From NCBI GenBank assembly GCA_001897745.1, contig MKUH01000024.1:94711-158710 (forward strand): a stretch of DNA of 64,000 nucleotides. The letters run 5' to 3'. Shown in pieces: positions 9,149 through 18,574 of this stretch; positions within the stretch are counted from its first letter, which is position 1, and the number at the start of each line of letters is the position of its first letter. The notes under the pieces are model-generated. The model had not been told where the DNA came from. It worked only from the letters and a program-made list of their open reading frames with translations, and made no database searches. The position numbers and the translations under genes were made by a program. This DNA is from Candidatus Accumulibacter sp. 66-26. Its GTDB lineage: Bacteria > Pseudomonadota > Gammaproteobacteria > Burkholderiales > Rhodocyclaceae.

Positions 9149-10318
9149 ATGAAAATTTCCGCCCACCCGCTCTGGCTCGTCGGTTTCCGCCCCTTCTTCT
9201 CGCTCGCCTGCCTCTCCGGCATGCTCCTGCCCATCGTCTGGGCGCTGATGTTTTCCGGCGTGCTGGCGCCGCCGGCGGCGCCCTTCACGACGACGCAGTG
9301 GCACGCCCACGAGATGTTCTTCGGCTTCGGCTGGGCGGTGCTCGGCGGCTTCCTGCTCACGTCCACGAAGAACTGGGTGAAAATCCGCGGCTACCACGGC
9401 AACGCGCTGATCCTGCTCGTCGCCGCCTGGCTGCTCGAACGCGCCGGGATGTGGTTCGCCGGCGACCTGCCGCCGCTGCTCTTCCGCCTCTCGAACAATC
9501 TCTTCCTCGGCGCCATCGTCGCCCTGCTCCTGCTCACGCTGCTGCGCCACCGCGCCGACGACAGCTACCGCAGCGACAACGTCTTCTTCCTCTTCGTCCT
9601 GCCCGCCTTCCTGGTCGCCAAGAACCTGCTGCTGAGCGGCGACGGCGAACTCGTCGAGGTCGGCGAGAGCATGGCCGTCGGTCTCTTTCGCATGGCCTTC
9701 CTGGTCATGTTCGAGCGCACGCTGACGCAGTTCATGAAGGGCGTCTTCCAGGTCGACATCCTGCGCAATCCGCTGCTCGACCGCGCCATCAAGCTGCTCG
9801 CGCTGGCCTTCGTGTTCGAGGCGCTGCTGCCGCGTGGCCTGGCCGCCGGTATCGCGCTGGCGCTGGCGCTCCTGCTCCTCGTCCGCTTCGCTTTCTGGAA
9901 GCCGCAGCTGGCGCTGCGCCGGATCGACATCGGCATCATGTACCTCGGCTACCTCGCGCTCGTCGCGCAGCTTCTCGTCGAATTCCTCGGCGTCGCGGCG
10001 CCGGTCGAGTGGGTCGGCAGCGTCTCGATCCACGTCTTCACCTTCGGCGTCATGGGCCTCGTCATCCCGGCCATGCTGATCCGCATCTCGAACGGCCACA
10101 CCGGACGCAAGGTGGTGTTCGACGCGCGCGACAAGCTGGCGCTGTGGATCATGATCGCCGCCTTCCTCCTGCGCGTCGTCATGCCGCAGCTCTTCCCCGC
10201 CGCCTACCTGCGCTGGATCGAGATTGCGGCGGCCTGCTGGTTTGCCTGCTTCGCCCTGCTCGCCTGGCGCTACATCCCCTACCTGCTGCAAGCGCGCGTG
10301 GACGGCAAGGAGCACTGA
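9149..10318 (+). CDS. nnrS: NnrS family membrane protein (nitric oxide/nitrosative stress)
   Basis: This 389-residue, very hydrophobic protein has about 12 predicted membrane helices. It opens PLWLVGFRPFFSLACLSG and contains TTTQWHAHEMFFGFGWAVLGGFLLTS and a later GHTGRKVV segment, all hallmarks of NnrS. NnrS is a haem- and copper-containing inner-membrane protein that eases nitric oxide toxicity and is usually controlled by NNR/NsrR-type regulators. No clear FNR/NNR box is visible in the 268-base upstream gap. The norE/norF-like pair at 18.6-19.5 kb fits the same physiology, though it is about 8 kb away. Confidence 0.95.
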   Translation: MKISAHPLWLVGFRPFFSLACLSGMLLPIVWALMFSGVLAPPAAPFTTTQWHAHEMFFGFGWAVLGGFLLTSTKNWVKIRGYHGNALILLVAAWLLERAGMWFAGDLPPLLFRLSNNLFLGAIVALLLLTLLRHRADDSYRSDNVFFLFVLPAFLVAKNLLLSGDGELVEVGESMAVGLFRMAFLVMFERTLTQFMKGVFQVDILRNPLLDRAIKLLALAFVFEALLPRGLAAGIALALALLLLVRFAFWKPQLALRRIDIGIMYLGYLALVAQLLVEFLGVAAPVEWVGSVSIHVFTFGVMGLVIPAMLIRISNGHTGRKVVFDARDKLALWIMIAAFLLRVVMPQLFPAAYLRWIEIAAACWFACFALLAWRYIPYLLQARVDGKEH

Positions 10319-10342
10319 GCGGAGCCGGTAACGGACGCCGGA

Positions 10343-10360
10343 CGCCGGACGCGTCCGGCG
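10343..10360. repeat. perfect 18-base GC-rich palindrome after nnrS
   Basis: CGCCGGACGCGTCCGGCG is perfectly self-complementary and is preceded by a partial direct repeat (GGACGCCGGACGCCGGAC). It lies 25 bases after the nnrS stop and before the tetR promoter. It can form a hairpin at the 3' end of the nnrS transcript, but no T-tract follows, so it is not a standard intrinsic terminator. Confidence 0.5.
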
Positions 10361-10382
10361 CGCGCGGCGCACCGGAGTGCGC

Positions 10383-10427
10383 TTGCCGGACAAAATTGAA
10401 CGTCGTACAATTTTCTACGACGTTCAA
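10383..10427 (+). promoter_or_regulatory. tetR promoter with overlapping 12-base inverted-repeat operator
   Basis: A perfect inverted repeat, TTGAACGTCGTA - 8 bases - TACGACGTTCAA, spans 10396-10407 and 10416-10427, ending 15 bases before the tetR ATG. A promoter fits over it: TTGCCG at 10383-10388, a 17-base spacer, and TACAAT at 10406-10411, which puts the transcription start near 10418 inside the palindrome. TetR proteins bind such dyads as dimers, so autorepression of the tetR-phosphotransferase operon is the likely function (inference). Confidence 0.75.
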
Positions 10428-10442
10428 TAACCGGACCCTGCC

Positions 10443-11144
10443 ATGCCCGCCGCGCCGCGCTCCACGCCCCCTACCTCTCACCGCACGCCCGCCGCCACAC
10501 CTGACCCGACGCAGCCTTCCGAATCCCCCACCGGCGGCGCTGACCCGGACGACCGGCGCTCGCGCAAGCGCCGGCAGACAGCCGAGCATCTCGTGCGCAC
10601 CGCCTTCGCGCTGTTCGCCGAGCACGGCTACGCGCAGGTCACGATGGAGCAGATCGCGGCCGCCGCCGACGTCGCCAAGGGCACGCTCTACAACCATTTC
10701 CCGGTGAAGGAAGCGCTCGTCCGCGCGCGCATGCACGCCGAGCTCGCCGAGGCGCTGCCCCGCCTGTTCGCCGGACTGCCGCCCGAGCTCGGCTGCGCCG
10801 GCCGGCTACGCGCCTTCCTGCACGCGACGGCGGCCTATTCCGAGCAGGCGCGCGACTACCTGCCGCACTACATCGCCTACCGCCTGGGGCAGCCGCTCGA
10901 TGCGCGCGGCGCGGAAAACCGCAGCGGCCTCGACCGCGTCTACGCGCGCCTGCTCGCCGACGGGCAGGCGCACGGCGAGATCAGCGCGGACTTCCCCGCC
11001 GACCTGCTCGCCGACACGCTGCAGTTCATGCATCTGGGAACGCTGCTGCGCTGGCTGGAGACGCCCGGCCTCGCGCTGGCCGACGCCTTCGACGCCATGC
11101 TCGACCTCTTCCTGCACGGCTGCGCGACAGGGGGCGGAAGATGA
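10443..11144 (+). CDS. TetR family transcriptional regulator
   Basis: This 233-residue protein has a Pro/Thr-rich N-terminal extension of about 38 residues, then the TetR helix-turn-helix (RRQTAEHLVRTAFALFAEHGY, then VTMEQIAAAADVAKGTLYNHF). A divergent ligand-binding region follows. The extension is longer than usual and may be disordered; the ATG at 10443 is the only good start and sits just after a palindromic operator. The stop overlaps the next start (ATGA at 11141), so regulator and phosphotransferase are co-translated. The C-terminal domain contains YLPHYIAYRLG and may be specific for the substrate of the partner enzyme. The inducer is unknown. Confidence 0.92.
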   Translation: MPAAPRSTPPTSHRTPAATPDPTQPSESPTGGADPDDRRSRKRRQTAEHLVRTAFALFAEHGYAQVTMEQIAAAADVAKGTLYNHFPVKEALVRARMHAELAEALPRLFAGLPPELGCAGRLRAFLHATAAYSEQARDYLPHYIAYRLGQPLDARGAENRSGLDRVYARLLADGQAHGEISADFPADLLADTLQFMHLGTLLRWLETPGLALADAFDAMLDLFLHGCATGGGR

Positions 11145-13846
11145 GCGCCCACCCCGCCGCACCGGGGCCGGGCGTCCAGAGCATCCCCTGCATGCCGCCG
11201 GCCGCCGCGGAAGCAGGCGCCGCGCCGCGCCCGAACGCGACATTCGCCCCGATCGACCTCGCCGCGGCCGCCGACGCGCCCGTCGCCGAGGTCGGCGGCA
11301 AGGGGCAACAGCTCGGACGCCTCGCGCGCCTCGGCCTGCCGGTGCCGGACGGCTTCGTGATCGCCGCACCGGCGCTCGGCGCGGCCTTCGCCGACGCCGC
11401 GCGCGACCCCGCGGCACCGCCGCCGCTGCCGGACGAATTCGTCGCCGCCCTCGACGCCGAACTCATCCACCGCGGCTGGCAGCACACGCCGCTCGCCGTG
11501 CGCTCGTCGGCGCCGCAGGAGGATTCGCAGCGCGCCTCGTTCGCCGGCATCCATCGCAGCGAACTCAACGTCGCCGGCCGCACTGCGCTGGCCCGCGCGG
11601 TCAGCGTCGTCCATGCCTCGCTATGGACGCCGCAGGCCGTCGCCTACCGCCAGCGCCTCGGGCTGGCCGACACCGACGCCGCGATGGCCGTCGTCGTCAT
11701 GCCCATGCTGCCGGCCGTCCTCTCCGGCGTCGCCTTCACCTGCGACCCGCGGAGCGGACGCGACGACCGCATCGCGATCAGCGCCGTGCGCGGCCTCGGC
11801 GAAGCGCTGGTCGGCGGACTGGAAAGCGGCGAGGAAATCCTGCTCGAGGAAGAACGCATCGGCGAAACGCTGGCCGTCGTCGCCCGCCGTCCCGCCAGGC
11901 AGCGCGTGCGCATCGTCCCGGCGCCGGAAGGCGGCACGCGGCAGGAAGCGCTCGCGCCGCCCGGCGCGGAGGAAACGGAAACGGGGGCGGAAGCGGACAC
12001 CGCAACGCTGCTCGACGACGCGCAGGCGCTCGCGCTCGGCCGCCTGCTGCGCGACGCGGCGCAGGCGCTCGACTATGCCGATCCCGCCTACGACATCGAA
12101 TGGGTATGGGACGGCGCGCGCTTCGTCCTCGTGCAGGCGCGCCCGGTCACCGCGCGGCGCTGGCACACCTATCCCGGCCTCGCCGGGCAGGGCGCGATCT
12201 GGTCGAACGGCAACACGCGCGACGTCGTGCCGCACGTGATGGGTGCCATGGACTGGATCGGCTGGCGGCGCATGGTCGACCTGATGCTCGAACAGGGCTA
12301 CCGCCTCGCCGGCTTCCCGCTGCTGCCCGGCGCGCGCCGCTCGGCGCTGCATTGCGGCCGCCTCTACCTCAACGTTTCGCTGATCCAGTGGGAAGGCTAC
12401 GACGCGCTGGGCGTGGCGCCCCCGGCGATGAACCGCCTGCTCGGCGGACACCACCCGGAAATCGCCGTGCCGCCGGCCGGCTGGCGCGACCGCCTGGCGC
12501 GCGCCGGCCGCCTGCTGCGCTACGTGCGCAAATCCGGCGCCCAGCGCCGGGCCGGCCGGCGGGAAACGGCGCAGGCCTTCGCCGACAGCGCGCGCTGGCG
12601 CGCCGAGGATCTCGCGCGGCTGCCCGACGACGCCCTCGCCGCCCGCCTGCACGAGCGCCTGCGCTACGTGCGCACGCGCGACGGAATGATGTTTCTGCAA
12701 GGATCGAGCGGCGGCAACCTCTACCTGCTGCTCGACCTCGTCGACCGCCATCTGCCCGGCGAGGGGCACGCCTTGGTCGCCGCCGTGATGGCCGGCGGCG
12801 AGCCCAGCGTCAGCGCCCGCCAGGCCTACGAAATGGCGGCGCTGGCGCGCGCCGCGCGCGAAGAGCCGGCGGCGCACGCCTGGCTGCGGCGCGGCGCCCC
12901 GTGGGAACTCGCAGCGCTGCCCGCCGACAGCGCTTTCCGGCGCGCCTTCAGCGAGTTCGTCGAGCGCTACGGGCATCGCGGCATCTACGAAAGCTATCTG
13001 CGCAACCCGCGCTTCCGCGAGGACCCCGGCTATCTGCTCGACACCCTCGCCGGCCTGCTGGACACCGATATCGCGGCGCTCGAAGCGCGCCGCCGGCAAG
13101 CGGCGGCGCGCGCCTGGGCCCGCCTGGGCGGCGCATTGCCGCTCGGCAAACGGCTATGGGCCAAGACCCTGGTGCGCATCGCGCAGGCCGAGGGCAACGA
13201 CCGCGAACTGGCGCGCAGCGCCTTCACGGCGTGCAGCGAAACGACCCGGCGCCTGCTGCTCGAAGCCGGCGCCCGCCTCCGCCGACGCGGCGCGCTGGCG
13301 ACGCCGGATACGGTCTTCGACCTGACGCCGCACGAGCTTGGCGACGCGCTGAACGGCCGCCTCGGCGCCGCGGCGCTGGGCCAGCGCATCGCCGAGCGCC
13401 GCGCGCGCATGGCGGCATGGGAAACGCAGCCGGCGCCCGAGGTGATATTCGGCGCCGGCGCAGAGAAAGCCGCATGGACGACGGCGCCCGCGTCGACGGC
13501 GGAGAGCGCGGCGAACGGCGAAAGCGGCGTCTGGCGCGGCATCGCCGTCGGCAGCGGCTGCGCCGAAGGGGTCGCGCGCATCGTCCGCGCGCCGGCCGAG
13601 GGCACGCGCCTGGCGCCCGGCGAAATCCTCGTCGCGCCGTCGACCGATCCGGCATGGACGCCGCTCTTCCTGAAAGCCGGCGGGCTGGTCATGGAAACCG
13701 GCGGCTACCTCTCGCACGGCGCCATCGTCGCGCGCGAATTCGGCATCCCGGCGGTGGTCAACCTGCCCGGCATCCTCGACCGGATCGAGGACGGACAGCG
13801 TCTGCGGGTGGACGGCGAGCGCGGCGAGGTCCGCAGGAGCGCTTAA
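11141..13846 (+). CDS. PEP-synthase/rifampicin-phosphotransferase-like protein (ATP-grasp plus phospho-His swivel domain)
   Basis: This 901-residue protein has an N-terminal PPDK/PEP-synthase ATP-grasp domain: VGGKGQQLGRLARLGLPVPDGFVI near residue 48, AVRSSAPQEDSQRASFAG near 120, and VQARPVT near 335. A long central region (about 345-780) has no motif I can name. The C-terminal swivel domain carries catalytic His859 in GGYLSHGAIVAREFGIPAVV. This ATP-grasp / large middle / phospho-His order and the total length match rifampicin phosphotransferases better than classical PEP synthase, which ends in a PEP/pyruvate-binding TIM barrel. The middle domain would set the acceptor. Rifamycin inactivation is possible but unproven; related proteins phosphorylate other metabolites. 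Coupled to tetR by a 4-base overlap. Confidence 0.8.
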   Translation: MSAHPAAPGPGVQSIPCMPPAAAEAGAAPRPNATFAPIDLAAAADAPVAEVGGKGQQLGRLARLGLPVPDGFVIAAPALGAAFADAARDPAAPPPLPDEFVAALDAELIHRGWQHTPLAVRSSAPQEDSQRASFAGIHRSELNVAGRTALARAVSVVHASLWTPQAVAYRQRLGLADTDAAMAVVVMPMLPAVLSGVAFTCDPRSGRDDRIAISAVRGLGEALVGGLESGEEILLEEERIGETLAVVARRPARQRVRIVPAPEGGTRQEALAPPGAEETETGAEADTATLLDDAQALALGRLLRDAAQALDYADPAYDIEWVWDGARFVLVQARPVTARRWHTYPGLAGQGAIWSNGNTRDVVPHVMGAMDWIGWRRMVDLMLEQGYRLAGFPLLPGARRSALHCGRLYLNVSLIQWEGYDALGVAPPAMNRLLGGHHPEIAVPPAGWRDRLARAGRLLRYVRKSGAQRRAGRRETAQAFADSARWRAEDLARLPDDALAARLHERLRYVRTRDGMMFLQGSSGGNLYLLLDLVDRHLPGEGHALVAAVMAGGEPSVSARQAYEMAALARAAREEPAAHAWLRRGAPWELAALPADSAFRRAFSEFVERYGHRGIYESYLRNPRFREDPGYLLDTLAGLLDTDIAALEARRRQAAARAWARLGGALPLGKRLWAKTLVRIAQAEGNDRELARSAFTACSETTRRLLLEAGARLRRRGALATPDTVFDLTPHELGDALNGRLGAAALGQRIAERRARMAAWETQPAPEVIFGAGAEKAAWTTAPASTAESAANGESGVWRGIAVGSGCAEGVARIVRAPAEGTRLAPGEILVAPSTDPAWTPLFLKAGGLVMETGGYLSHGAIVAREFGIPAVVNLPGILDRIEDGQRLRVDGERGEVRRSA

Positions 13847-13883
13847 CAACCATCAGCATCCGCGACGCGCATCCAGGCGCGGT

Positions 13884-14912
13884 TCAGCGCTCGCGTTCCG
13901 TCAGGTAACGCGCCATCAGTTCGCGCCGATTGATCACGCCGAGCTTGGAAAAAATGTTGCCGACATGCGTCCGCACGGTCCAGAAGGAGATGTCGAAATC
14001 GGCCGCAATCTGCTTATCCGAATACCCGAGCAGCAGCGCCTCGCAGATTTCCCCCTCGCGCAGCGACAAGCCGCGCGACTGCCAGATGTCGGAAACCGCC
14101 CTCATCATCGGCTCCGGAACGGACACGTCGTTCGCTTCGGGAAGGAATTCCGGCTGCAGGACCCGATGCAGGCGCAGGACGAATTCCTCTCTGGAAAAAG
14201 GCTTGCTGATGAAGTCGTCCGCACCGTCGCGCAAAGCCTCGGCAAGACGCGCCACATCCTCAAACCCGGCCATGACGAGAATCGGCAAACGCGAACTCAG
14301 AGGCTGTAACGGCTGCGGCACGCGGCGGATATGGCGGACCAGCGCAAGCCCGTCCCGTCCTCCGGACAAGCCCACGTCGACGATCACCAGGCGGTAGGTT
14401 TCTTGTCGCAGGCATTCGACCCCACCCTTGAGGGATGCGCAAGCGTCGACATCCAGCCCCTGCATCCGGCACAAGGCCCGCGCATCCCCGGACTGCGCGC
14501 CGGTATCGGCGGCCATGAGAACCCGTCCGTCAAGGATCAGGTCGCTCGGCGGACTCGTGCCCAGGTGGATGAAATTGAACAAGGGCTCTACTTTCGAGCG
14601 CTGGAGCGCTTCGCCGGCCCCGGTCGGAGGAATGCCCTGCACCGCCGCCAGGTCGCGGCCATCCACCGCATAGCAAGCCGGCTGCACGGCGCCGGAGGAG
14701 TGCGAACCGGTGTCGCTGTGCATACGCGGGCGTTCGCCTTCGTCGAAATCATCGATAGCAAGTGGCGGTGCGCAGGAACGGTCGCTGCCCGGGCGACGGG
14801 TCGTCCCCCGTCCAGCGCAGCAGGAGTTCGTCCTGGAGCGGCTATTCGGCACCGGGCTGGAGAGTCGTGTGGTGTCGCTGAACAAGGTATCTGCACCAGG
14901 CCGCAAATTCAT
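13884..14912 (-). CDS. LuxR-family response regulator
   Basis: The frame gives 342 residues from an ATG at 14912, which has TAGGA about 10 bases upstream. A Met at 14723 is an alternative and would drop 63 poorly structured residues. A receiver-like domain spans about 128-250, with VIVDVGLSGGRDGL carrying the likely phospho-Asp and FISKPFSREEF the conserved Lys; the N-terminal acidic pocket is reduced (VLMAADT). The LuxR helix-turn-helix closes the protein (LSLREGEICEALLLGYSDKQIA, VRTHVGNIFSKLGVINRREL). It is divergent from the EAL/chemoreceptor pair, with a long palindrome between them. Likely a transcription factor for one or both units (inference). Confidence 0.88.
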   Translation of the reverse strand: MNLRPGADTLFSDTTRLSSPVPNSRSRTNSCCAGRGTTRRPGSDRSCAPPLAIDDFDEGERPRMHSDTGSHSSGAVQPACYAVDGRDLAAVQGIPPTGAGEALQRSKVEPLFNFIHLGTSPPSDLILDGRVLMAADTGAQSGDARALCRMQGLDVDACASLKGGVECLRQETYRLVIVDVGLSGGRDGLALVRHIRRVPQPLQPLSSRLPILVMAGFEDVARLAEALRDGADDFISKPFSREEFVLRLHRVLQPEFLPEANDVSVPEPMMRAVSDIWQSRGLSLREGEICEALLLGYSDKQIAADFDISFWTVRTHVGNIFSKLGVINRRELMARYLTERER

Positions 14913-14942
14913 GAAGCGAGCATCCTACGACACGCAACCGGG

Positions 14943-14972
14943 GGGTACATCGCTATTCATAGCGATGTACCC
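14943..14972. promoter_or_regulatory. 13-base perfect inverted repeat in the divergent intergenic region (candidate operator)
   Basis: The arms GGGTACATCGCTA (14943-14955) and TAGCGATGTACCC (14960-14972) are exactly complementary around a 4-base loop TTCA. The site lies 31 bases upstream of the LuxR-regulator ATG at 14912 and about 100 bases upstream of the EAL gene. No T-tract follows on either strand, so an operator is more likely than a terminator. The same gap holds a C7T7 run at 15014-15027. Confidence 0.6.
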
Positions 14973-15074
14973 GAAATCGGGGGCTGGCTATTCTTGGCCC
15001 GGAAAAATCATGACCCCCCCTTTTTTTCCCTAGCGGGCTGAACAGGGGCAATTCGCGCATACAGGGAGGGCATC

Positions 15075-16907
15075 ATGGAAGGCTCCGACCTTCTTCCGTT
15101 CGTTGGCTGCAGCCCCGTACCCCCTGCCTCCAGCGAGCCGTGCAAAGCTCCGGGCATGGGCGGCATCTGCGAAGGCCTCATCGACGGGCCGGGAGGCGAC
15201 GGGTGGCGAGACCTGCCGGAGTTCGCAGAAAGCCTCATCGCCCGGATCGCCGATCTGTTCGGCGCCGCCCGGGAAGGGCTGGTCTGCATGTGCCTCCACC
15301 CGCGACGTCCGGCCCGCGCCTCCAGCGACTACCGCATCGTTGCGGCGAGCGGGCGTTTCGCCCACCTGGCCTCGCAGCGCCTCACCGACATCGACGATCC
15401 GCATGTATCGGCCAGCCTGAGCAAGGCCCTTAGAGAGCGTCGCAGCGCCATCGGCGAACGTGCCGCGACGCTCTTTTTCCCGGAACCGGACGGAGCCGGG
15501 TTTGCCGCATTGCTCGCCGGCGGCGAAGCGTTGCGCGACGTGGACGGGCAACTGCTCACCGCCTTCCGCACCAGCATCGCCCTTTCCGCAACGCACATCA
15601 GGCAAACCGCCCGCCTGCGCGAATTCGCATTCGTCGACCAGATGCTTGGCCTCCCCAATCGCGCGGCCTTCATCAGGGCGCTGGACAAAGCGATCGCAAA
15701 CGGCAGGATCGCCGGACGGACGGTCGGACTGATCGACATCGACCAGTTCGTCGAGATCAACGATATGTTCGGCGACCAGTACGGAGACATCCTGCTGGGA
15801 TCGATCGCCCGCCGGCTTGCCGAGGCGCTACGGGAGCACTGCCTGATCGCCCGGGTGGCCGGCGACACCTTCGCCGTGTTCGGCGACGACGCGCGGGTAA
15901 CCCCCGACAGGCTGCATCCCCTGTTCGCCAGACCGTTCGAGATGGAAGGCGTCGCTCACCCGGTTTCGGTGTGCATGGGGTTCGTGCGCTGCGGCGAGGG
16001 CGCGGAAAGCGGGACCGTGCTGCTCAAGAACGCCTCGATCGCGCTCAAGCGCGCCAAGGCCGAGGGGCAAGGCAAGAGCGGGTATTACTCGGCGGCCGTC
16101 GGCATCCGCATCCGCGAGCACTCGCGCCTGCTGCACGAACTGCACCTGGCCTACGAGCGCCGGCACCTGTCCCTCGTCTACCAGCCGCAGGTTTCCCTGA
16201 GCACGGGTGCGACGCTCGGCATCGAAGCCCTCCTGAGATGGCGCACGGAGGACGGCGATTTCGTGCCGCCGGACGTCTTCGTGCCGATCGCCGAACGCTC
16301 CGGCCTGATCGTGGACATCGGCGCCTGGGTTCTGTGCACCGCCCTGCGCGCGCTGAGCGCGCTGGACCGCGCCGGATTTCCCGGACTCAGGATGGCGATC
16401 AACGTGTCCGCCGCCCAGTTCGCGCAGGCCGGCATCCTGGAGAAGCTGGACCACGCCCTGGACAAAGCCGGCATCGCGCCGGACCGCCTCGAACTTGAGA
16501 TCACGGAATCGGTCGCGGTGGTGGGAATGAAGGACGTCGCCGACCTTCTGGGACAAATCCGGCAACGCGGGATTTCAGTGGCAATCGACGACTTCGGAAC
16601 GGGATTCTCTTCGCTCTCCTATCTCGACAGCCTGCCGGCGGACCGCCTGAAAATCGACCGCTCGTTCGTCGCCCTGCTCGATGCGGCCCGACCCGGCGGG
16701 CGCATCGCCGAGACGATCGTCTCGCTCGGCCACCGGCTGGACATGACGGTTCTCGCCGAGGGGGTGGAGAACGAAGCGCAGGCGGCCATGCTGCGCGCGC
16801 TCGGCTGCGACGCGGCGCAAGGCTATCTCTATGCGCGGCCGATGCCGCTGGAGGAGCTGCCGGCCTGGCTGGAACGACAACAGGACAGCCCGGGACGTGG
16901 CACCTGA
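15075..16907 (+). CDS. EAL phosphodiesterase with DUF3369-like sensor and degenerate GGDEF domain
   Basis: This 610-residue protein has an N-terminal region (about 45-185) resembling the DUF3369 module that usually follows a receiver domain, here without any receiver. A GGDEF domain follows; its active-site loop reads AGDTF instead of GGDEF, so cyclase activity is unlikely. The C-terminal EAL domain looks intact: [43 protein letters not shown] and QGY. The protein is therefore predicted to hydrolyse c-di-GMP, perhaps with GTP binding at the degenerate GGDEF domain (inference). The ATG follows GGGAGG. The chemoreceptor gene begins 22 bases after its stop, so the two form an operon divergent from the LuxR regulator. 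Confidence 0.9.
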   Translation: MEGSDLLPFVGCSPVPPASSEPCKAPGMGGICEGLIDGPGGDGWRDLPEFAESLIARIADLFGAAREGLVCMCLHPRRPARASSDYRIVAASGRFAHLASQRLTDIDDPHVSASLSKALRERRSAIGERAATLFFPEPDGAGFAALLAGGEALRDVDGQLLTAFRTSIALSATHIRQTARLREFAFVDQMLGLPNRAAFIRALDKAIANGRIAGRTVGLIDIDQFVEINDMFGDQYGDILLGSIARRLAEALREHCLIARVAGDTFAVFGDDARVTPDRLHPLFARPFEMEGVAHPVSVCMGFVRCGEGAESGTVLLKNASIALKRAKAEGQGKSGYYSAAVGIRIREHSRLLHELHLAYERRHLSLVYQPQVSLSTGATLGIEALLRWRTEDGDFVPPDVFVPIAERSGLIVDIGAWVLCTALRALSALDRAGFPGLRMAINVSAAQFAQAGILEKLDHALDKAGIAPDRLELEITESVAVVGMKDVADLLGQIRQRGISVAIDDFGTGFSSLSYLDSLPADRLKIDRSFVALLDAARPGGRIAETIVSLGHRLDMTVLAEGVENEAQAAMLRALGCDAAQGYLYARPMPLEELPAWLERQQDSPGRGT

Positions 16908-16929
16908 ATCACCGACCGAGGCTCTTTCA

Positions 16930-18558
16930 ATGAAGCTGAAAACGAAAATCGCCCTGCTGGTTATGGCGGCCCTGATGGGCATGGCCGTCGTCACGGCGCT
17001 GTCTGCGCTGGCGACCAAGCGCCATCTCACCGAGGGACGCAAGGAATTGATCCGGGCCGTGGTGGAAGCGGGTCTGAACACCATCGCCGACTTCCAGGCG
17101 CAGGAAGCCGCCGGAACGCTGACCCGCGAGCAGGCGCAGGCGGCGGCGGCCGCAGCGATCCGCGCCGCACGTTACGGCGGCGCGGACGGCAGGAGCGAAT
17201 ACCTGTACGTCTGGACCATGGACGGCGTCGGCGTCATGCACCCCGCGCCGGAAATGATCGGCCGGAACATGCTCGAAAAAATCGGGAACGGCCGCGGCGG
17301 ATTTCTCCTCAAGGACATCCTGGAGGCGATGGCGAGGACCCCGGGCGGAGCCTACGTCGACACCGCCTTCCCGCGTCCGGGCCAGAAGATCGCCGTGCCC
17401 AAGCTGCAGTACGCCAAGCCCTTCGCGGCGTGGAACTGGTTCGTCGGCACCGGCGTGTACATGGACGACATCGAGAACCAGTTCAGGCAGAGTCTGCGCT
17501 ACGACCTGTCGGTCGCCGGCGCGGTCATCCTGCTGATCTCCGGACTCGGCCTGGCGATCGCGCGCGGCGTCCTGCGCCAGGTCGGCGGCGAGCCGGCAGA
17601 GGCGATCCGGCTAATGTCGCGCGTCGCCGCCGGCGACCTCAGCGTCGAGGTGCGCGCTGCGCCCGAGGGCAGCATGCTCGCCTCGCTCGGCGACATGACC
17701 GGATCGATCCGCGGCATGGTCGCCGAGATCGGCCGCAGCGCCGAAAGGCTCGCGCAAAGCGCCGAGAGGATCGGCACAGCCTCGCGCGAGGTCGCCGACG
17801 CTTCGCAGCACCAGGCCGACGCCACCTCGTCGATGGCGGCGGCGATCGAGGAAATGACGGTCAGCATCGATCACATCTCCGACAACGCCAGCGACACCGA
17901 GCGCGAATCCGCCAGGTCGGCTCAGGTCGCCGAGGAAGGCGCCGGGCGCGTGCAGACGGCGAACCGGGAAATCAGGGAAATCGCCGCGACGGTGGACGAT
18001 GCGGCGGCGCGCATCCGCAGGCTCGAAAAAAGCGCCGGCGAAATCTCTTCGATCGCCGGCGTGATCAAGGACATCGCCGGCCAGACCAACCTCCTCGCCC
18101 TCAACGCCGCCATCGAAGCGGCGCGCGCCGGGGAGCGGGGCAGCGGCTTCGCGGTGGTCGCCGACGAGGTGCGCAAGCTGGCCGAACGGACGACGACGGC
18201 AACGATCGAGATCGAGCGAACGATCGCCGAAATCCAGTCCGATACGGGACTAGCGGTCGACGTCATGAACACCGCCCTGCCGCAGGTTCAGCTCGGCGTG
18301 GAGGCAACCGAGGGCGCAGCCGATTCGCTGCGCAGGATTCACGAAGGCGCGCAATCGACCTTCCAGCACATCCGCGAGGTGGCCGACGCGACCAAGGAGC
18401 AGAGCATCGCCAGCACGATCATTGCGCGCAAGATCGAGAGCGTCGCGCAGAGGGTCGAGGAAACCAGCGCGGCGATGAAATCGGCCGTCGCAACCGCCGT
18501 CGAACTGGAAAACATCTCGAACGAACTCAAGCAGCTGGTCGGCCGCTTCCGCTGCTGA
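16930..18558 (+). CDS. methyl-accepting chemotaxis protein with single Cache sensor domain
   Basis: This 542-residue protein has an N-terminal membrane helix ([22 protein letters not shown]) and a periplasmic single-Cache-like domain of about 150 residues ([20 protein letters not shown], then [12 protein letters not shown]). A second helix near 190-210 and a HAMP-like segment follow, then the cytoplasmic signalling coiled coil. The conserved hairpin tip reads [20 protein letters not shown] and [15 protein letters not shown]. The ATG at 16930 follows GAGG. sCache chemoreceptors commonly sense small carboxylates or similar compounds; the ligand is unknown. Pairing with an EAL phosphodiesterase gene suggests joint control of motility and c-di-GMP (inference). 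Confidence 0.95.
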   Translation: MKLKTKIALLVMAALMGMAVVTALSALATKRHLTEGRKELIRAVVEAGLNTIADFQAQEAAGTLTREQAQAAAAAAIRAARYGGADGRSEYLYVWTMDGVGVMHPAPEMIGRNMLEKIGNGRGGFLLKDILEAMARTPGGAYVDTAFPRPGQKIAVPKLQYAKPFAAWNWFVGTGVYMDDIENQFRQSLRYDLSVAGAVILLISGLGLAIARGVLRQVGGEPAEAIRLMSRVAAGDLSVEVRAAPEGSMLASLGDMTGSIRGMVAEIGRSAERLAQSAERIGTASREVADASQHQADATSSMAAAIEEMTVSIDHISDNASDTERESARSAQVAEEGAGRVQTANREIREIAATVDDAAARIRRLEKSAGEISSIAGVIKDIAGQTNLLALNAAIEAARAGERGSGFAVVADEVRKLAERTTTATIEIERTIAEIQSDTGLAVDVMNTALPQVQLGVEATEGAADSLRRIHEGAQSTFQHIREVADATKEQSIASTIIARKIESVAQRVEETSAAMKSAVATAVELENISNELKQLVGRFRC

Positions 18559-18574
18559 GCGAACCTGCGACCTT

